From: Zeugodacus cucurbitae
Taxonomy: Eukaryota > Arthropoda > Insecta > Diptera > Tephritidae
Length of the DNA: 64,000 nt
NCBI RefSeq assembly: GCF_028554725.1
Contig: NC_071667.1
Location: 17,591,501 to 17,655,500 of the forward strand
Direction of reading: 5' to 3'
Below, in pieces: positions 61,347-64,000 of the stretch. The notes below the pieces were generated by a model. That model was not told the origin of the DNA and ran no database searches. It was given only the letters and a program-made list of their open reading frames with translations. The position numbers were made by a program, and so were the translations under genes. Positions within the stretch are counted from its first letter, which is position 1, and the number at the start of each line of letters is the position of its first letter.

Positions 61347-61828
61347 GTGCTGAACACATAGAAGACGACAAGCGACGAGCGACATCTGTCAAATATTAAA
61401 ATACACGCGTTCTTATGGGCACAGATTTTTTGACAACAGCACGACTACGCGACAACAGGCTTGTAGTTGTCGTTGCCGCTAAATTAAAAATGTTTCTAAT
61501 TTTGCCGACGACAATTATTCAAAGTTCTCACAAGTATGACGTTATTTTGCGAGCAGAAACGTAAAATAGCTTTGATATATCATTTATAATAACAATCGAT
61601 TATTTAAAACAAATAAATCGCAAATTTTTACATTTTTTGCACAAATAATTTCACTTTAAACTAAATATGTAAATTTTATTGAAGCGAAAGATTTTAGTAC
61701 GGCAACAATGAAATTGCTGTTTGATATGTCGCTGCCGTCTTCAAAATGTTCAAGCCGCTGGCTTCAAAGCGACATTTGTGATCAGCCGTCGCTACGTCGT
61801 GTCGTGTCGTCGTCTTTGTGTTCAGCAC
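61347..61828. mobile_element. TIR element with GTGCTGAACACA ends
   Basis: A 482 bp segment. The left end is GTGCTGAACACATAGAAGAC and the right end read inward is GTGCTGAACACAAAGACGAC, both continuing into GACGACA/GCGACG-rich sequence. TTTA occurs beside both ends and may be a target duplication. No transposase frame. Superfamily uncertain. Confidence 0.65.
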
Positions 61829-62106
61829 TTTACTTTGATGCTTCATTTAGTACTACATATTATTCTTATTCTAGTATTACTTAAAAACCGAAGCATACAT
61901 TTAGGGTACATGAGTTGTACGTACATTTGGTTTTATACTGAAATATTTAGTTTAAACTATATTAATTCCATCGTAAAAAACATATTCAGAGGAATGTGTA
62001 TAGTTTTTTTTACTATTTAACCTTTTTAATTCCTCTAGATCAAAATATTAGATTAAATAATCATTGATCATGAAAATTTATAAAAAAAATACTATCTTCT
62101 ATAAAT

Positions 62107-62519
62107 AAAGGGTTTTTCAAAAAGAACGCTACAAAAGTAGTTCGATAAGTACAGCAAACGACGCCATATTTTTCTTTTGACATTTCTCTTCAGTCAGGTT
62201 TGCCATTTCATCCTGGAAAGATATACGATTCAATAACGAGTCGAAATTATTAAAATTTGCTATCGAAATTCGCAGTCAGTGGCCTCAACTTTAAGAGCGC
62301 TATGTCCTACGTGGCGCTTCGTCAATAAGCAAAATATGCGTTATTGGTCAGGTCGTACGATTTGATGCCGTTAGACTATTTCCTGTGGGACTATTTATGC
62401 TTGAAAACAGTCGAAAATTTGGTTCAGTGTCTGGACTTCTGGGAGCGTGCAGTGACTTCTGGGTGGTCATGCAAAAGAAATTGCTCTTTTTTAGCGCTCT
62501 TATTGAAAAATCCTTTTTA
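62107..62519 (+). mobile_element. Short mariner relic
   Basis: Ends resemble each other when inverted: AAAGGGTTTTTCAAAAAGAA on the left and AAAAGGATTTTTCAATAAGA on the right. Inside, a mutated transposase fragment reads DLMPLDYFLWDYL, the third catalytic aspartate region of mariner transposases. Most of the coding sequence is gone. Confidence 0.7.
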
Positions 62520-64000
62520 AAACACATAATTTATAGGTATAAATCTCCTTATATGGATTTGGATGTTGTGGCGTGATTGGCATCTAAATCTATACAGAAA
62601 TCATGTAGATTTATTTAAACCAACAATATATTTTTACAAATGTACATATTGAAAAATAAAATCGTTACACCATTATAATTTATTTAAATTAAATTGAAGA
62701 AATATTTATTCAGTTTATATACCGTTAGAGTAGTAGTTAATTTAAATCACTTTTATTCTTTTTTTTCTTATAACTATTATTTTTTACCTTACAGCTTTGA
62801 ATGGCGCTTCCAAAACGTACGTTACCCCATTTGAAATTTAAAGCAATATTCCTCAATAGTCAGGAGTTAGAGTTTATGAAAATGATAAATTTTCTAACAA
62901 AAGTGATTTGGTGAACAGCGCCCGAACAGGTAAGTGGTTATAAAGAAAGTGAATTGCGACAATACCCGAAATAACACTTTTTCACATTTATTAGTTTTAA
63001 AAAATTTGGAGAAATTGAAATTTTAATAAGGTTGAGTATGTGAAGTATACAAAAAACACTTATTATTACAAAAAAAACTTTAAAATTAACAAAGATGAAA
63101 TTATCCTGTTAAAAAAATAAATTCTCGCATCTGTAATAACAATTAAAATGTATAATAAATTTTGATTTACGAATTGATTTTGGTCTTACTGTAAAATATT
63201 TAGAGAATTTGAAAGAAATAAGTGAATTTTAAAATTCTATCGTTTTATTTTTACTACCAACAGTCATAATTTTTATTTCACAATTTCATTTACGAATGTA
63301 TGTTCAATTTAAGCAAATAAAAAGTCCTACATTTCAAAATTCCTGAAAATATAAGTATGCATACCGACATACAAATTTTTTTATATTCAACTGAAAATAA
63401 TTAACTTTCCTCGTGCATACCAACTAAAAATAGCGCCCCCATAAGATGCTCACCTTCCTTATCGATTTTACCATACGCTTTCTCATTCATTTCATGTATT
63501 TTTTATTATTTAATTTATTTTTCTATAGCAAAGAAAATTTTCTCTACCTACATTTTGTACATATTAAATTAAAACATAAAAGTAAATATTTAATAGTAAA
63601 TAAAATATCTCAAATAACGAAAGAGCGTGAGAGCTAGTTGAGAGTTCGAAACTAAGAGCGTGCTAAATAACTTCTGCATCAGCGTATGTGTGTGAAGAGA
63701 GTTAATAAGCGGGGCAAAAAACGAATATAAAATAGAAAATTATTGTTCGCATATTTAAACAAAAAATTAAATTAAATAAAAAATCAAACGCACACACACA
63801 TGCACAAACATTTAATAAAATACAATGATACAATTAAATATATAGTATTATAATTAGAAATAAATTCAATTGTCGCTTACGTGTGTAGATACAAAGTGTG
63901 ACGTTGTGCACATTTAATTAAGTTAATGAGTCATTAATTGATTTTTTGATATAATTAATTGCATTAACACAATGTTTTTTGGTAATCTTTGTTATTCAAG
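62520..64000. other. Unannotated AT-rich right edge
   Basis: About 1.5 kb, strongly AT-rich. It includes ACAGCGCCCGAACAGGTAAG at 62915-62934, discussed as a finding. No gene recognised. Confidence 0.5.

Noticed and set aside
60813..61385. 190-codon minus-strand frame
   Set aside because: Composition is driven by ATGT/ACAT and TATA tracts, it overlaps the left end of a TIR element, and no domain is recognisable.

Overview
This window looks like a piece of a higher-dipteran nuclear genome. The AT-rich sequence, short GT-AG introns, insect-type promoter motifs and dense TA-flanked DNA transposons all fit. A dispersed repeat family and a DD41D (rosa-type) mariner suggest a true fruit fly (Tephritidae), but that family-level assignment is inference.

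Gene-rich left third (1-22.8 kb). Six conserved single-copy genes were rebuilt exon by exon. (1) Dhod, dihydroorotate dehydrogenase, minus strand, 3 exons. (2) A CutC-family copper homeostasis protein, plus strand, one exon, head-to-head with Dhod. (3) Vha26, V-ATPase subunit E, minus strand, 4 coding exons. (4) Regena/CNOT2, plus strand, 7 coding exons plus an upstream 5' UTR exon, head-to-head with Vha26. (5) asterless/CEP152, plus strand, 6 exons, a centriole duplication scaffold. (6) SepSecS, minus strand, 4 exons, tail-to-tail with asterless. All six have intact reading frames after splicing. They are unrelated housekeeping functions and do not form a pathway: pyrimidine synthesis, copper handling, organelle acidification, mRNA deadenylation, centriole assembly and selenocysteine synthesis.

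Transposon-rich right two thirds (22.8-64 kb). I found no convincing host gene here. The region holds at least eight copies or fragments of one dispersed family: 5' end with GGGCTAAGTTCGGGTGTAAC, 3' end TTGCGAGAGTATAAAA, and an internal CCGT/CGGA run. It also holds several pogo/Tigger-like elements with CAGT ends and TA duplications, a PIF/Harbinger-like hairpin MITE, two further terminal-inverted-repeat elements, a deleted DD41D mariner inside a pogo-like element, a second mariner relic, a decayed LINE reverse transcriptase, a diverged duplication (30.2 kb and 34.6 kb), and small tandem repeats. A three-layer nest of elements lies at 45.8-47.2 kb.

I did not find a clearly new biological system. 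The most interesting items are the nested transposons, the unclassified dispersed family, the long duplication, and the conserved PLK4-binding-like motif in the asterless orthologue.
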